From contig NZ_JADPVH010000036.1 of NCBI RefSeq assembly GCF_026932795.1, forward strand, positions 1 through 43,621: DNA of 43,621 nucleotides. The letters run 5' to 3'. The position numbers and the translations under genes were made by a program. Each line of letters begins with the position of its first letter. Position 1 is the stretch's first letter. The notes beneath the pieces are model-generated. The model had not been told where the DNA came from. It was given only the letters and a program-made list of their open reading frames with translations, and did no database searches. This document shows positions 34,055 through 41,861 of this stretch, in pieces. Origin of the DNA: Paenarthrobacter sp. Z7-10 (GTDB lineage Bacteria > Actinomycetota > Actinomycetes > Actinomycetales > Micrococcaceae).

Positions 34055-35371
34055 ATGCTGGAACTTATGGATTCGCTGCCGGAGTGGTTGTTGACCCGGG
34101 GAAGCGGGCCCTGTGCCGTGGCTACCATTGTTGCCACCGATGGCTCCGTTCCGCGTCCGCTGGGGACCTCCATGCTGGTATCCGGTGGCGGGGAAGTCCT
34201 GGGTTCGCTTTCCGGCGGCTGCGTCGAAGGCGCGGTGATCGAGGCCGCGCTGGAATCGATGGACAGCGGCCTGCCACGGCGCGAGCAGTTCCGCTACACC
34301 GCCGATGATGCCTTTGCCGCGGGTTTAACCTGCGGCGGCAGCCTTGAGGTGCGCATTCAGCCCTACCTTGCCAGCATCGCCGCCGGTTCAGACCAGGTTG
34401 ATGCCGGCTCGGCCGGGGTTGGCGAGCTCAGAGCGCTGGCTTTAGCCATGGCCGGCGCGGGGGGCGGCTTTCCGGCATTGATCACAAGGCTCGACGACGG
34501 CGGGGGCCGTGCCGTCGTCGTCCACGATCCGCAGGCCATCAGCGAACAGGATCTCCATGCCGAGCTGATCGGGCTGCTGGGGGCGGGAGTGGCACGCCGG
34601 GCGGTCGGCCTTATGTCCATGCTCCGCGCCGGCCAGAGTGGCTTGTTGAAACTGGCGGATGAGACCGGAGAATGCACGGACAACCCGCCGACTTTGCTGG
34701 TGGAAAGCCGGCTCCCACCGCCGCGGATGCTCATTTTTGGGAGCAATGATTTCAGTGCGGCGCTGCTGCCGGCAGCACAGTTGCTGGGTTACCACGTCAC
34801 CCTGTGCGATGCGCGGCCGGTTTTCGCTCGGCAGGAGCGCTTTCGCCACGCGGACCAGGTCGCCGTGAACTGGCCGCACCACTACCTGCGCGCCGAGGCA
34901 GAAGCCGGCAGAATTGATGGTCGAACGGTGGTCTGCGTGCTCAGCCACGATCCAAAATTCGACGTTCCGCTGTTGGCCGTGGCACTGGAACTGGAGCTGG
35001 CCTACCTGGGCGCGATGGGATCACGACGCAGCCACCAGGACCGGGTCGCGGCCCTGCTGGAAGGCGGTGCGGACCCGGAAAAAATTGCCCGGATGCATGC
35101 GCCGATCGGGCTCGACCTTGGCGCCGTCACTGCGGCCGAAGTGGCGGTATCCATCGCGGCAGAAATCGTCGCCTGCCGGCGTGGAGCGGCCAGTCACCCG
35201 TCCGGGGGTGCAGGGGTCGGGGGTGCAGAGTCCGGAGGCGCGGCGGCCGCCGTCGTCCGCTCTGCCGGTACCGGCGCCGCCTTCCGCTCACTAAAGGATG
35301 GCACCGGCGTCATCCATTCCGGCACCTCGCTACCCGACGCCCTTGTACCGGGCGCCGTCAAGATTTCCTAG
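34055..35371 (+). CDS. xdhC: XdhC-family molybdenum cofactor insertion protein
   Basis: 438 residues. XdhC proteins bind molybdenum cofactor, help its sulfuration and load it into xanthine dehydrogenase. N-terminal XdhC/CoxI domain (GSVPRPLGTSMLV, GSLSGGCVEGAV), then a Rossmann-like domain (MLIFGSNDFSAALLPAAQLLGYHV) with SHDPKFDVPLL and YLGAMGSRRSHQDR, and APIGLDLGAVTAAEVAVSIAAEI. The last 70 residues are Gly/Ala/Ser-rich and not conserved. GGAAGG precedes the ATG at 34055. It directly precedes the two XDH structural genes. Confidence 0.92.
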   Translation: MLELMDSLPEWLLTRGSGPCAVATIVATDGSVPRPLGTSMLVSGGGEVLGSLSGGCVEGAVIEAALESMDSGLPRREQFRYTADDAFAAGLTCGGSLEVRIQPYLASIAAGSDQVDAGSAGVGELRALALAMAGAGGGFPALITRLDDGGGRAVVVHDPQAISEQDLHAELIGLLGAGVARRAVGLMSMLRAGQSGLLKLADETGECTDNPPTLLVESRLPPPRMLIFGSNDFSAALLPAAQLLGYHVTLCDARPVFARQERFRHADQVAVNWPHHYLRAEAEAGRIDGRTVVCVLSHDPKFDVPLLAVALELELAYLGAMGSRRSHQDRVAALLEGGADPEKIARMHAPIGLDLGAVTAAEVAVSIAAEIVACRRGAASHPSGGAGVGGAESGGAAAAVVRSAGTGAAFRSLKDGTGVIHSGTSLPDALVPGAVKIS

Positions 35372-35380
35372 GAGAAACCG

Positions 35381-36346
35381 ATGGACATGAACACCATCAC
35401 GGCCGTGGTCCCCACCGCGGACCCCGACCAGTGGCGACCCGGTGATGCCTGGCTGGCGGGCGGCACAGTGCTTTTTTCCTATGGCAGCAGCGTGCTGACC
35501 CGCCTGCTGGACATCAGCACAGCCGGCTGGCCGGCGGTCACCGTCACCGACGACGGCATTGAACTGGCCGCCAGCGCCACAATCGCGGAGCTGTACGAGC
35601 TTCCGGACCGCGATGGTCTGCTCCGGCGCTGGCCGGCCCTGGAGCTGGTGCGCCAGTGCTGTGATTCCTTCGTGGCCTCGTTCAAGATCTGGAACATGTC
35701 CACCGTGGGCGGCAATGTCTGCACCGCGCTGCCGGCTGGCCCGATTACCTCGCTGTGCGCAGCTCTCGACGGTGTGGCCACCATCCTGATGCCCGGCGGC
35801 GGCAGCCGCAGAGTACCGGTGGCAGAGCTGGTCATAGGAGATGGCCGAACGTCGCTGCGACCGGGGGAACTGCTGCGCAGCATTTTCCTGCCGTCGGCGG
35901 CGCTCAGCTCCCGGGTGGCCTTCCGCCGGCTGTCGCTGAGCAACCTGGGCCGTTCCGGCGTGCTGCTGGTTGGGCGCCGGGATAAGGAGGGAACGCTGCT
36001 GATTACTGTGACAGCGGCGACGAAGCGGCCGGTGCAGCTGCGCTTCGACGCTCACCCCGAGGGCTCGGACGTTCCTGAGCCCGCTGCCGCCGTCGTCGTC
36101 CCGCCGGAGCCCGCTGCCGCCGTCGGCCGGCCGGACGCTGCCGCCCTGCGTGCGGCGCTTGGCGCCGCCATCCCCGCCGATCTCTACCACGACGATATCC
36201 ACGGACTGCCGCAGTGGCGGCGCGACATGACCTACAGATTGGCGGAGGAAATCCGCGCCGAACTGCTGGCGGAACCGGCCGGTCGGCAACCCGCCCAATC
36301 CCCGGCCGGGCAACCTGCCGGACCATCCACCGGAAGGGGTGCCTGA
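35381..36346 (+). CDS. xdhB: xanthine dehydrogenase FAD-binding subunit
   Basis: 321 residues, medium subunit with an FAD-binding PCMH-type domain: WLAGGTVLFSY early, the central ASFKIWNMSTVGGNVCTALPAGP (the family NxxxVGGNV...P flavin loop) and ELLRSIFLP. The C-terminal part carries a duplicated PEPAAAV segment and a Pro/Gly-rich tail of about 30 residues. AGGAG lies 7 nt before the ATG; 9 nt separate it from xdhC. It passes electrons from the Fe-S clusters to NAD+. Confidence 0.9.
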   Translation: MDMNTITAVVPTADPDQWRPGDAWLAGGTVLFSYGSSVLTRLLDISTAGWPAVTVTDDGIELAASATIAELYELPDRDGLLRRWPALELVRQCCDSFVASFKIWNMSTVGGNVCTALPAGPITSLCAALDGVATILMPGGGSRRVPVAELVIGDGRTSLRPGELLRSIFLPSAALSSRVAFRRLSLSNLGRSGVLLVGRRDKEGTLLITVTAATKRPVQLRFDAHPEGSDVPEPAAAVVVPPEPAAAVGRPDAAALRAALGAAIPADLYHDDIHGLPQWRRDMTYRLAEEIRAELLAEPAGRQPAQSPAGQPAGPSTGRGA

Positions 36347-36348
36347 GC

Positions 36349-39294
36349 ATGGCGATGGACATCAACGGAGCGCCAAACGAGGAACAGCCACGGCCAGGAC
36401 AATGCCTGCGCACATTTTTGCGTGAACAGGGCCTGCTTGGCGTAAAGAAGGGATGCGACGGCGGCGACTGCGGTGCCTGCACAGTGCATGTTGACGGCAA
36501 GCCCGTCCACAGCTGCCTCTATCCGGCGGTTCGTGCGCAAGGACGGTCCATCACCACCGTGGAAGGTCTCGCCGGACCGGACTCCCTGCACCCGATGCAG
36601 GAGCAGTTCCTGGCGGCGCAGGGTTTCCAGTGTGGATTCTGCACGGCCGGAATGCTGATGACGGCGGCCACCTTCGACGCGGCGCAGAAGGAGAATCTGC
36701 CGCGGAACCTGAAGGGAAACCTCTGCCGCTGCACCGGCTACGCGGCCATCGAGGATGCGGTCTGCGGCGTCTCCACCGGCCAATCGGGTGGAAAACAGCA
36801 GCTTGGCGATAACGTGCCGGCGCCGGCTGGCCGGGAGATCGTCACCGGGCGGGCCCGCTACACTCTGGACGTTCCAGCTGCTGAACTGCCGGGCCTGCTG
36901 CACATGAAGCTCGTCCGTTCCCCGCATCCGCACGCCCGGATCCGCTCCGTCGACGCCTCCGCGGCACTGCTGCTGCCCGGAGTCCGTGCGGTGTTCACCC
37001 ATCTGGATGCGCCCGGGCAGCTGTTCTCCACCGCCCAGCACGAGCTGTACACCGATGATCCGGATGACACCCGGGTGCTGGATTCGGTGGTCCGTTTCAT
37101 CGGCCAGCGCGTGGCGGCCGTCGTGGCGGACAGTGTGGCGGAGGCCGAGGCAGGTGTTCGCGCCGTGGCAGTGGACTATGAGCTGCTGGAAGCGGTTTTC
37201 GACCCGGAGCTCGCGGTCTTGCCCGGGGCTCCGACGGTCCACTGTGACAAGGACGCGGCGCTCGCCCGGATTGTTAGCCCGAGGGAGAATGTGGTGGCCG
37301 AGCTGCACCCCGAATTGGGCGACGTTACGGCCGGTTTCCGGGAGGCGGATGTCATCCACGAGAAGGTCTACCGCACGCAGCGGGTTCAGCATGTGTCGCT
37401 GGAGACGCACGCGTCGATCGCCTATTTCGAGGACGACCGTGCCCAGTCCGACGGCGCCCAGTCCGACGGCGGCCAATCCGACGGCAGCCAATCCGACGGC
37501 GGCCAGTCCGAAAGTCGGTTCGGCGCCAACGGCCCGTCCGAGGCCGGCACCGGTGCGGCCAACTTCGCCGGCCGGCTGGTGGTCCGCTCCTCCACCCAGA
37601 CGCCCTTTTTGACCCGGCGCTCGCTTTGCCGGGTATTTAATCTGCCCGAGGACCGGATCCGGGTCGTCGCGGGCAGGGTGGGCGGAGGGTTTGGCGGCAA
37701 GCAGGAAATGCTGACCGAGGACGTCGTCGTGCTGGCCGCCTTGCGCCTGCGCCGTCCGGTCCAGCTGGAATTCACCCGGTCGGAGCAGTTCACCGCGGCC
37801 ACCACCAGGCACCCCTTCCGTATCCGGCTCAAGGCCGGGGCCCGGCGCGATGGCACGCTGACCGCGTTGCAGGTTGACGTGCTGACCAACACCGGCGCCT
37901 ACGGGAACCACGCCCCCGGCGTGATGTTCCACGGCTGCGGCGAGTCTCTGGCCGTTTACCTGTGCCCCAACAAAAAGGTGGACGCGCGCGCCGTGTACAC
38001 CAACACAGTTCCCTCCGGTGCCTTTCGCGGCTACGGGCTGAGCCAGATGATCTTCGCCGTCGAGTCCGCCATCGATGAGTTGGCCGCGGATATCGGGATG
38101 GATCCAATGGAGTTCCGCCGCCGCAACATCATCCGGCGCGGGGATCCGATGCTCTCCAGTCACCCGGAGCCGGCGGATGACGTGCTCTACGGCAGCTACG
38201 GCCTGGACCAGTGCATCGAGCTGGTCGCGGATGCGCTGGCGCGCGGGCGCGAGCGGTACCTCACCGCGGGCCTGGCGGAGCTGGGCCCGGACTGGGTCCA
38301 AGGCACCGGCACGGCGCTGTCCATGATCGACACCGTGCCACCGCGCGGGCACTTCGCGCACAGCCGCCTGTGCCTGCTTCCTGACGGCGGCTACCGCGTC
38401 GACGTGGGCACGGCGGAGTTCGGGAACGGCACGACGACGGTGCACGCCCAGTTGGCGGCGACGGCGTTGGGCACCAGGGCGGACCGGGTCCAAGTGCGGC
38501 AGGCAGACACAGACCTGATTGTGCACGACACCGGCGCCTTCGGATCCACTGGAACCGTGGTGGCCGGCAAGGCGACGCTGGCCGCGGCCCAGGAGCTCGC
38601 TGGCCGAATCCGGAATCTGGCCGCAGAGCTGAGCGGCGTTCCGGCGGAGCAGTGCGTCCTTGGTCCTGATGCAGTGGACTGCGCCGGAACTTTGATTGCG
38701 CTGGCCGAGTTGAACCGCCATGCCGAGGACCGAGGAGAGTCGCTTGAGTCGGAGGGGCGCTGGCACGGTTCGCCGCGGTCCGTGGCCTTCAACGTCCATG
38801 GCTTCGCCGTGGCCGTGAACACCGGGACGGGGGAGCTGCGGATCCTGCAGAGCGTACAGGCCGCCGACGCCGGCGTGGTGGTGAACCCCAGGCAGTGCCG
38901 GGGTCAAATTGAGGGCGGCATAGCCCAAGCCCTGGGCGCGGCGCTGTACGAGGAAGTCCGAATCGGTGCGGATGGCCGGGTGGAAACGGACATCCTGCGC
39001 CAGTACCACATCCCCACCTTCGCCGATGTCCCGCGCAGCGAGGTCTACTTTGCCGACACCACTGATTCGCTGGGACCACTGGGGGCCAAGTCGATGAGCG
39101 AGAGTCCCTTCAATCCGGTGGCTCCGGCGCTGGCCAACGCGGTCCGTAACGCCACCGGACTCCGGTTCAGCGAGTTGCCCCTAGCCCGCGACCGCATCTA
39201 CCTGGGCCTGCGGGAAGCCGAGCGGGCTGCTGATCTGGCTGCCGCCCGGGAGGAGCAGGAATCAGCCGACGGTCGCAGACGAGCGCGCGCCTGA
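36349..39294 (+). CDS. xdhA: xanthine dehydrogenase, fused 2Fe-2S and molybdopterin subunits
   Basis: 981 residues. Residues 19-130 hold two 2Fe-2S clusters: plant-type Cys36, Cys41, Cys44, Cys56, and helical Cys95, Cys98, Cys126, Cys128. From about residue 150 the molybdopterin domain follows, with GGGFGGK (445-451), AFRGYG including Arg560, and Glu918 in KSMSESP at the place of the catalytic glutamate. The small and large subunits, often separate, are one chain here. An insertion at residues 365-389 is made of five QSDG-type repeats. The ATG at 36349 lies 2 nt after xdhB, with GGAAGGGG upstream. It oxidises xanthine or hypoxanthine to urate; substrate by context. Confidence 0.93.
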   Translation: MAMDINGAPNEEQPRPGQCLRTFLREQGLLGVKKGCDGGDCGACTVHVDGKPVHSCLYPAVRAQGRSITTVEGLAGPDSLHPMQEQFLAAQGFQCGFCTAGMLMTAATFDAAQKENLPRNLKGNLCRCTGYAAIEDAVCGVSTGQSGGKQQLGDNVPAPAGREIVTGRARYTLDVPAAELPGLLHMKLVRSPHPHARIRSVDASAALLLPGVRAVFTHLDAPGQLFSTAQHELYTDDPDDTRVLDSVVRFIGQRVAAVVADSVAEAEAGVRAVAVDYELLEAVFDPELAVLPGAPTVHCDKDAALARIVSPRENVVAELHPELGDVTAGFREADVIHEKVYRTQRVQHVSLETHASIAYFEDDRAQSDGAQSDGGQSDGSQSDGGQSESRFGANGPSEAGTGAANFAGRLVVRSSTQTPFLTRRSLCRVFNLPEDRIRVVAGRVGGGFGGKQEMLTEDVVVLAALRLRRPVQLEFTRSEQFTAATTRHPFRIRLKAGARRDGTLTALQVDVLTNTGAYGNHAPGVMFHGCGESLAVYLCPNKKVDARAVYTNTVPSGAFRGYGLSQMIFAVESAIDELAADIGMDPMEFRRRNIIRRGDPMLSSHPEPADDVLYGSYGLDQCIELVADALARGRERYLTAGLAELGPDWVQGTGTALSMIDTVPPRGHFAHSRLCLLPDGGYRVDVGTAEFGNGTTTVHAQLAATALGTRADRVQVRQADTDLIVHDTGAFGSTGTVVAGKATLAAAQELAGRIRNLAAELSGVPAEQCVLGPDAVDCAGTLIALAELNRHAEDRGESLESEGRWHGSPRSVAFNVHGFAVAVNTGTGELRILQSVQAADAGVVVNPRQCRGQIEGGIAQALGAALYEEVRIGADGRVETDILRQYHIPTFADVPRSEVYFADTTDSLGPLGAKSMSESPFNPVAPALANAVRNATGLRFSELPLARDRIYLGLREAERAADLAAAREEQESADGRRRARA
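37441..37515 (+). repeat. in-frame 15-bp minisatellite in the xanthine dehydrogenase gene
   Basis: Five 15-bp units (37441-37515), the last diverged, encode tandem AQSDG/GQSDG/SQSDG pentapeptides. Together with the following Gly/Ser/Ala-rich residues they form a hydrophilic insertion before the strand RLVVRSSTQTPF. The copy number could vary without loss of frame. Confidence 0.9.
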
Positions 39295-39547
39295 TCGCCT
39301 TGTCCAGGCGTACTGGCGGTTCTAAGAGCTTTTACGTGCGCACACCGGCCCTTACTCATCTACAAGATCTGGAGGACATCTACGCCGCCTACGGGCAATG
39401 AGTCGACCGACCGCGTGTGGCTGGTGACCACAGCAGCGTTCGACAGGGAGTTCGACAGTTTCGGCCACAGTATCCAAGTCGGTGGTGTCGCTAACTCAGT
39501 CAGTTTGTGTCCTACATAAATGTGTGGATTCCTAGTAAGCTAACCCC
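39295..39547. other. intergenic region between the xdh operon and the toxin-antitoxin pair
   Basis: No full gene. An open frame ending at 39401 reads SKSFYVRTPALTHL followed by QDLEDIYAAYGQ; it could be the tail of a lost gene, but I cannot name it. Near 39512-39521 ACATAAATGT is a perfect 10-bp palindrome about 30 nt before the toxin start, in the AT-richest part, a likely operator/promoter zone for the toxin-antitoxin pair. No terminator is obvious after xdhA. Confidence 0.4.
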
Positions 39548-39826
39548 GTGGGATTTGAGTGGGCGGCGTCGGCGGCTAAACACGGAATCGCCCGCGAGGA
39601 TGCGCTAAATGCGATGCTCAACGCGGTGGACTTTGTGGAGTCCTTCGACGATCCGAGAATGCCGGGACGTGGTCGACCGAATCTGTACATTGGTCCATCG
39701 CGGGACAGGCGGCGGCTCATTGAGGTGATGGTGGAAGTCATCCCGCCATCCGATGTTTCGGTTTTCCATGTCATGGAGGCCCGCCGGAAAATTTTGGACT
39801 TAGTTGAGGAGTTGAGAGGAAAATGA
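39548..39826 (+). CDS. putative BrnT-like toxin
   Basis: 92 residues from GTG at 39548. FEWAASAAKHGI at the N-terminus, PNLYIGPSRDRRRLIEVMVEV in the middle and FHVMEARRKI near the end fit the small-toxin group related to BrnT/RelE-fold RNases (an FEWD...KHGI start and an R...I strand). No catalytic residue can be named with certainty. It overlaps the next gene as ATGA; toxin-first order and an RHH partner support a type II toxin-antitoxin module. An alternative is a regulatory protein of unknown role. Confidence 0.65.
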   Translation: MGFEWAASAAKHGIAREDALNAMLNAVDFVESFDDPRMPGRGRPNLYIGPSRDRRRLIEVMVEVIPPSDVSVFHVMEARRKILDLVEELRGK

Positions 39827-40158
39827 GTACGCGGGACGAACGAAGCGAGTGGGCTGAGGGGATCGATTCCTTCGGTACAGAAGCGAAACTTACTTCCGGA
39901 AAAGACGCAGCAGCCCGAGGTCGAGTGGCGTTGGAGGACGCTCTCGGCGGTCATGCCGAAGTTGAGAAAGCGCTCCGCGGCAGGCCATCGCTCACGGCCG
40001 GTCGCAAGGGGCACGGCCATCAATCCCCCAAGAGGACTTTCCGACTCACTGAGCAACTCAATGAACAATTAAACACGATGGTTTCGGCGCAGAAGCGCCC
40101 GCAGAGCGAAGTAATGCGCGACGCCCTCGCAGAGTATTTCGACCGCCACTCCGCCTAA
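39823..40158 (+). CDS. ribbon-helix-helix antitoxin-like protein
   Basis: 111 residues. The last 45 form a CopG/Arc-type RHH DNA-binding domain (KRTFRLTEQLNEQLNTMV, then RPQSEVMRDALAEYF). The hydrophilic N-terminal part (EDALGGHAEVEKALRGRPSL) would be the toxin-binding segment. It overlaps the toxin gene by 4 nt, and its stop overlaps tail-to-tail with the annotated end of the 8-oxoguanine deaminase frame. Likely autoregulates the pair through the palindrome upstream. Confidence 0.75.
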   Translation: MSTRDERSEWAEGIDSFGTEAKLTSGKDAAARGRVALEDALGGHAEVEKALRGRPSLTAGRKGHGHQSPKRTFRLTEQLNEQLNTMVSAQKRPQSEVMRDALAEYFDRHSA

Positions 40159-41612
40159 TCGAGGATCGGCAGTAGGTGAAACCGTCCTCGACTTTCCCAC
40201 CTGAACTTTGTGGCTGGAGAAGAGCGTGCGTCTACCCATTGACCAATTTCCGGGCCGCCTGGCTGTGCCGGGCTATCAGGGTCACCCATGTCCAGGCCGG
40301 GGATCTGCCCGTCCAGGACACGCCAGCTACCGCCCACCATCACACGGTCGGCACGGTCGGCTCCGCAGAGCAGCAGAGCGGCTATTGGATCGTGGCTGCC
40401 GGAGAAGCGCAATTCGTCCAGTCGGAACATGGCGAGGTCCGCCTGCAGCCCCGGGGCCAACTGCCCCACGTCGCTGCGGCCCAGCACGGCAGCTGACCCA
40501 CGCGTAGCCCAGCTCAGCGCCTGCTCACAGGTGACGGCGGCGGTGCCGTAGTGCAAACGTTGAAGGTAGAGGGCCTGCCGGGCCTCCAAGATCATGTTGG
40601 ATGCGTCGTTGGACGCTGAGCCGTCCACGCCCAGTCCCACTGGCACTCCGGCCGCTTCCAGTTCCAGGACCCGGGCGGTGCCGGAGGCCAGGCGCATGTT
40701 CGACGTCGGGCAGTGGGCCACCGCCGTGCCGGCCGCGCCAAGGCGGGTTATTTCCGCGTCATCGAAGTGGATGCCATGCCCCAGCCAGGTACGGTCAGTC
40801 AGCCAGCCGACGCTCTCCAGATAGTCCAGCGGGCGCAGCCCGAACATTTCCTTGCAGAAGGTTTCCTCATCCAGCGTCTCGGCCAGATGAGTATGCAGGC
40901 GGACATCATGGCGTACGGCCAGTTCGGCGCTGGCCTCCATCAGATCCCGGGTCACGGAAAACGGCGAGCAGGGAGCCAGAGCAACCTGGATAACCGCGCC
41001 CTCGCCGCGTTCGTGGTAGCTATCGATCAGCCGCTCGCTGTCGGCCAGAATCACCTCGGCGGTCTGCACCGTCGACTGCGGCGGCAGTCCGCCGTCGTGC
41101 TGTCCCAATGACATCGATCCCCGGGAGAGCATGGCCCGCATGCCGAGCCGGCGGACCACCTGGACCTGAATATCCACTGCCTCCTCCAGCCCTTTCGGGT
41201 ACAGGTAATGTTGGTCCGCGGCCGTGGTACAGCCGGAGAGCAGCAGTTCCGCCAGTGCGGCCGTGCTCGCCAGCTCAAGGTCCGTTGGCGTGAGCCGGGC
41301 CCAGACCGGGTACAGATTGGTCAGCCACGGGAACAATTCCACGCTGGCCACCGGGCCCCAGGCGCGGGTGAGGGTTTGATAGAAATGATGATGCGTGTTG
41401 ATCAAACCGGGGGTGAGAACGTGCGCGCTGGCGTCGAAGAGCTCCTCGCAGGGCGTCGCCGGCCGCTGGCCGGCGCCCAGAACCTCGACAATTTTCCCGT
41501 CGCTGACGACAATGCCGCCGGAAGCATCCAGCTCGTTGGCGGTAAAGGAGGCGAGGGGATTTTTGATCCAGAGCCTGTGCTCCTGGGACTGGGAGGCGAT
41601 GGGAGTGGTCAT
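40155..41612 (-). CDS. 8-oxoguanine deaminase with a probable 3' frameshift
   Basis: Amidohydrolase superfamily, 485 residues as read. Metal and active-site elements: NTHHHFYQTLTRA, THLAET, GHGIHF and GVDGSASND; the family deaminates 8-oxoguanine to urate and related purines. The enzyme matches up to VLDGQIPGLDM; the next 43 residues do not. In another frame the same DNA reads LIARHSQAARKLVNG with a stop at 40232-40234, a normal family C-terminus. One extra G in GGG at 40279-40281 (plus strand) explains this; without it the protein would be 459 residues, the usual size. AAAGGAAC precedes the ATG at 41612. A sequencing error and a real mutation are both possible. Confidence 0.88.
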   Translation of the reverse strand: MTTPIASQSQEHRLWIKNPLASFTANELDASGGIVVSDGKIVEVLGAGQRPATPCEELFDASAHVLTPGLINTHHHFYQTLTRAWGPVASVELFPWLTNLYPVWARLTPTDLELASTAALAELLLSGCTTAADQHYLYPKGLEEAVDIQVQVVRRLGMRAMLSRGSMSLGQHDGGLPPQSTVQTAEVILADSERLIDSYHERGEGAVIQVALAPCSPFSVTRDLMEASAELAVRHDVRLHTHLAETLDEETFCKEMFGLRPLDYLESVGWLTDRTWLGHGIHFDDAEITRLGAAGTAVAHCPTSNMRLASGTARVLELEAAGVPVGLGVDGSASNDASNMILEARQALYLQRLHYGTAAVTCEQALSWATRGSAAVLGRSDVGQLAPGLQADLAMFRLDELRFSGSHDPIAALLLCGADRADRVMVGGSWRVLDGQIPGLDMGDPDSPAQPGGPEIGQWVDARSSPATKFRWESRGRFHLLPILD

Positions 41613-41861
41613 AGCGTGTTCCTTTGGTCGCAGTGGCTGCTGGTGGTGCTGCCGGGAACAGGAAGAGCCGGCGCCAGCGGTGCCAGCTCAGTGATGCCCT
41701 GTCTGCTGATCCAGGTCAGGCGGCCGTGGGGCGCCAGGTTCAAAGGTAGGTCGGAGGTGAATCCCCGTCAACGCGGGGTGGAGGGTGGTTGAGGTGCCTG
41801 TTCGCGCCCAGGTTTGAACGACTCGGGCGCAAACTGTCAGCCCAACCTTGCGGCGGTTCTG
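41613..41861. other. intergenic region between aceE and the 8-oxoguanine deaminase gene
   Basis: 249 nt without a gene. Two small hairpins are visible: CCCCG/CGGGG (41763-41767 with 41774-41778) and GCGCCC/GGGCGC (41804-41809 with 41825-41830). The second lies 30 nt past the aceE stop and may be its terminator, though without a T-run. The promoter of the deaminase gene should lie at the left part; I could not identify it. Confidence 0.4.

Noticed and set aside
36232-39009. A 925-codon open frame on the minus strand opposite the xanthine dehydrogenase gene
   Set aside because: Low-complexity Arg/Gly/Gln-rich translation with no domain; it arises from codon bias of the real gene with its two Fe-S and Mo motifs.
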